37,688 nucleotides of DNA from a bacterium. Its GTDB lineage: Bacteria > Actinomycetota > UBA4738 > HRBIN12. Shown here in pieces: positions 35,345 through 37,688 of the stretch. Position numbers and translations under genes: made by a program. The notes beneath the pieces were generated by a model. The model worked only from the letters and a program-made list of their open reading frames with translations, had not been told where the DNA came from and did no database searches. Within the stretch, counting starts at the first letter, position 1. The number at the start of each line of letters is the position of its first letter. Where the stretch lies: assembly GCA_023251895.1 (NCBI GenBank), contig JAHEXX010000008.1, positions 1 through 37,688 of the forward strand, read 5' to 3'.

Positions 35345-36532
35345 TCAGGGAGCCGGGTGTCTCCCGGCCACCGTGACCAGCCAGGCGCCAAGCACGCCGA
35401 GCAGGCCGCACCCGACCCACACCGCGTCGGGGCTCAGGCTGTACACGGCGGTTCCGACGATGGGCCCGATGATGGCCGCCACCGCGAACGTGGCACCGAA
35501 CGCCCCTTGGTAGCGGCCCCGAAGGCGCCGGGGGGAGCGACCGGCCACGAAGGCCGAGGCCACCGGGGACTCGAGCATCTCCCCCAGCGTCCAGAGGGTC
35601 ACGCCGGTGGCCAGCACCGGCGCGGAGTGCGCGACCACGTTCCACAGGTACCCGAGGCCGAGCAACAAGGAGCCCACGGCGATGATCCGCGTCGGGCGGC
35701 GCCGCATCGTCCACGAGGAAAGCGGGAGCTCGGCGAAGACGATGATGAGCCCGTTCAGCGACAGGAGCAGGCCGTAGGTCTCTTCCGATAGCCCGCTGTC
35801 GCGGACGTGGAGCGCGAAGGTCGACGCCGCCTGCATGTAGAGGATTGCCATCGCCAGCACCGCACCCAGGAACAGCAGGAACCCCCGGTCGGCGAGCAGG
35901 GCCCTTGCCGCTTCGCCTCGCCGCTCCTCGTCGCGAGAGCTCCGGACGCCGTGCGGCAGCGACGACAGCGCGATCAGGCCGAACGCCCCCGAGGTCGCGG
36001 CGTCCGCGGCGAACAGCAGGAAGAACGACCTGTGGGCCATCACGCCGCCCAGGGCCGGACCGAACGCCCACCCCAGGTTGATCGCGAACCGGTACAGGGC
36101 GAAAGCCGTGACCCGCTGTTCCTCCGAGACCACATCGGCGATCAGAGCGCTGGAGGCGGGCCGGTACAGTTCGGCGGACATGCCCACGAGTGCCGCGAAC
36201 GGCAGGATCAGGGGCAGCGTGCGGGCTTGCGACAGCGCGAGCGTGAATGCCGCCCCCGAGAACATCGACAGCGCGATCGAGTTCCGGCGCCCCATCCTGT
36301 CGGCGAGCAGGCCCCCCAGCGTCATGGCACCGACGCCACCCATGCCGTAGGCGGCCACGGCCAGTCCGGCCTCCAGCTTCGAGTACCCGCGATCGGTCAT
36401 GTAGAGCACCAGGAACGGTAGGACGAACGTGCCGAACCGGTTGACGAACGTGCCGGCGAACAGGATCCAGGCCGTGCGCGGCATCGCCCGGAGGTTCCCC
36501 CGGAGGGTGGGGTGCGGAGGGGCCTCGCTCAC
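35345..36532 (-). CDS. MFS transporter
   Basis: WILFAGTFVNRFGTFVLPFLVLYMTDRGYSKLEAGLAVAAYGMGGVGAMTLGGLLADRMGRRNSI; GTG start overlaps the upstream stop. Confidence 0.83.
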   Translation of the reverse strand: MSEAPPHPTLRGNLRAMPRTAWILFAGTFVNRFGTFVLPFLVLYMTDRGYSKLEAGLAVAAYGMGGVGAMTLGGLLADRMGRRNSIALSMFSGAAFTLALSQARTLPLILPFAALVGMSAELYRPASSALIADVVSEEQRVTAFALYRFAINLGWAFGPALGGVMAHRSFFLLFAADAATSGAFGLIALSSLPHGVRSSRDEERRGEAARALLADRGFLLFLGAVLAMAILYMQAASTFALHVRDSGLSEETYGLLLSLNGLIIVFAELPLSSWTMRRRPTRIIAVGSLLLGLGYLWNVVAHSAPVLATGVTLWTLGEMLESPVASAFVAGRSPRRLRGRYQGAFGATFAVAAIIGPIVGTAVYSLSPDAVWVGCGLLGVLGAWLVTVAGRHPAP

Positions 36533-37194
36533 GGGTTCCGGGACCCGCGGCGGTAGTCCGTCACGTACCCGGGCGGCTCGATGCCGTCCGGCAGTCGCGG
36601 GTCGGGGTCGGGCTCCCCCGGTACCGTTCGCAGCGGCAGCACTCCAGCCCAAACCGGCAGCCCGTAGTCATCCTCGTCATCCTTCGGCGGGCCCGTCCGG
36701 ACCTTGGCCGAAGCCTCGTCCAGGGAGATGGCAAGGATGGCGGTCTCCTGCAGCTCCTTGTCGCTGGGCAGACGGGCGTCCGCGAGCCGCCCCGGCACGA
36801 CGTGCTCGACCACTGCGTTCTGCGCCTGGAACTTCTCCTTCGGATCGGTGACCTCCCGTGCCACGCCGTAGATCACGACCGAGCGGTAGTTCATGGAGTG
36901 TTTGGGTGTCGAGCGGGCAAGCACCAAGCCGTCCAGCAGCGTGACCTCTACGCAGACCGCCGTCCCGGCACGCAGGGCACGAATCGTCCGGCTGGCCTGG
37001 GAGCCGTGGATGTAGAGGGTGTCGCCCGCGCGCGCATGGATGGTGGGGATGATGGTGGGGCGACCGTCGACCACGTAGGCCACGTGGCAGATCAGGGCCT
37101 CGTCGAGGACGGCGTCGATCGTGTCCCGGTCGTAGGCGCCCCGTTCAGGGTGCCGCTTGACCTGCGTGCGATCGGAGGGCGGGCCGGGCTCCAT
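36529..37194 (-). CDS. pyridoxamine 5'-phosphate oxidase-like FMN-binding split-barrel protein
   Basis: ICHVAYVVDGRPTIIPTIHARAGDTLYIHGSQASRTIRALRAGTAVCVEVTLLDGLVLARS...MNYRSVVIYGVAREV. Confidence 0.87.
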   Translation of the reverse strand: MEPGPPSDRTQVKRHPERGAYDRDTIDAVLDEALICHVAYVVDGRPTIIPTIHARAGDTLYIHGSQASRTIRALRAGTAVCVEVTLLDGLVLARSTPKHSMNYRSVVIYGVAREVTDPKEKFQAQNAVVEHVVPGRLADARLPSDKELQETAILAISLDEASAKVRTGPPKDDEDDYGLPVWAGVLPLRTVPGEPDPDPRLPDGIEPPGYVTDYRRGSRNP

Positions 37195-37215
37195 CGGAAC
37201 GCTAGAGTAGCGGCC

Positions 37216-37688
37216 ATGCCTGAGGTTGGGGAGGAAGGCGTCACCAGGATCGTCGTCCGGGAGAACGGTCCGTACCTGGTGGAAGGCAGGGTGCTCCTGA
37301 CACGCGCGGCCCAGGTGGAAACGGAATACGGGGAGCCTGTCGACTGGGAGTACGGGCCGGAGTTCAAGTCGCGGCCGACGTACGAGCTGTGCCGCTGCGG
37401 GCGTTCGTCGCGCAAGCCGTTCTGCGATGCCACGCACGAGACGATCGACTGGGACGGTGCGGAGACCGCCGACCGGGAACCCAGCGAAACCCGCCGCGAG
37501 TCGTTCGCGGGAACGGGGGTCGTGATGACCGACGACTTCGTGTTGTGCACACAGGCCGGGTACTGCGGGGACCGGTTCACGAAAGTCTGGTTCATGATCG
37601 ACGAGACCGCCGATCCCGAGATCCGCGCGAGGCTGATGCGGATGGTGGAACTGTGTCCCTCGGGCCGGCTCCAGTACATGATCCCGCC
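37216..37688 (+). CDS. CDGSH iron-sulfur domain protein, truncated by the window end
   Basis: YELCRCGRSSRKPFCDATHETIDWDG (CxCx2Sx3PxCDx2H) after a DUF1271-like N-terminus. Confidence 0.82.
   Translation, partial: MPEVGEEGVTRIVVRENGPYLVEGRVLLTRAAQVETEYGEPVDWEYGPEFKSRPTYELCRCGRSSRKPFCDATHETIDWDGAETADREPSETRRESFAGTGVVMTDDFVLCTQAGYCGDRFTKVWFMIDETADPEIRARLMRMVELCPSGRLQYMIP

Noticed and set aside
1-37688. tRNA/rRNA genes, CRISPR arrays, transposases, prophage
   Set aside because: None recognised by eye: no regularly spaced direct repeats, no integrase or transposase motifs, no cloverleaf. A tRNAscan or Infernal run would be needed to exclude RNA genes firmly.

Overview
High-GC chromosomal window that looks actinobacterial. 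Its backbone matches the oriC-proximal cwlM-trxA-trxB-(anti-sigma/ECF sigma)-murJ-DUF6049-NUDIX-pcnA block. That block is interrupted by a menaquinone cluster (menE, menB, menA, menD, menF, menG plus a MerR regulator), a CtpE-like P-type ATPase and an orphan PilT-like ATPase. The right half carries a two-domain cupredoxin, a molybdate/sulfate transporter with a MerR-TOBE regulator, a YchF-like GTPase, a divergent Ni-SOD/maturation protease pair (sodN/sodX), a tusA-dsrE sulfur-transfer pair, two MFS transporters, inositol-3-phosphate synthase with a PadR regulator, an FMN-binding split-barrel protein and a truncated CDGSH protein. The most interesting signals lie outside the ORF track: (i) a 35-codon poly-cysteine ORF (CRCCC) directly upstream of tusA-dsrE with its own promoter-like sequence, resembling a cysteine-responsive leader peptide; (ii) a roughly 200-nt intergenic region with consecutive perfect stems including a three-way junction; (iii) a 52-codon small ORF coupled to the ECF sigma gene; (iv) head-to-head overlapping sodN/sodX starts; (v) paired palindromes upstream of padR. 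No tRNA, rRNA, CRISPR array or transposon was recognised. All family calls come from reading motifs by eye; no database search was run.
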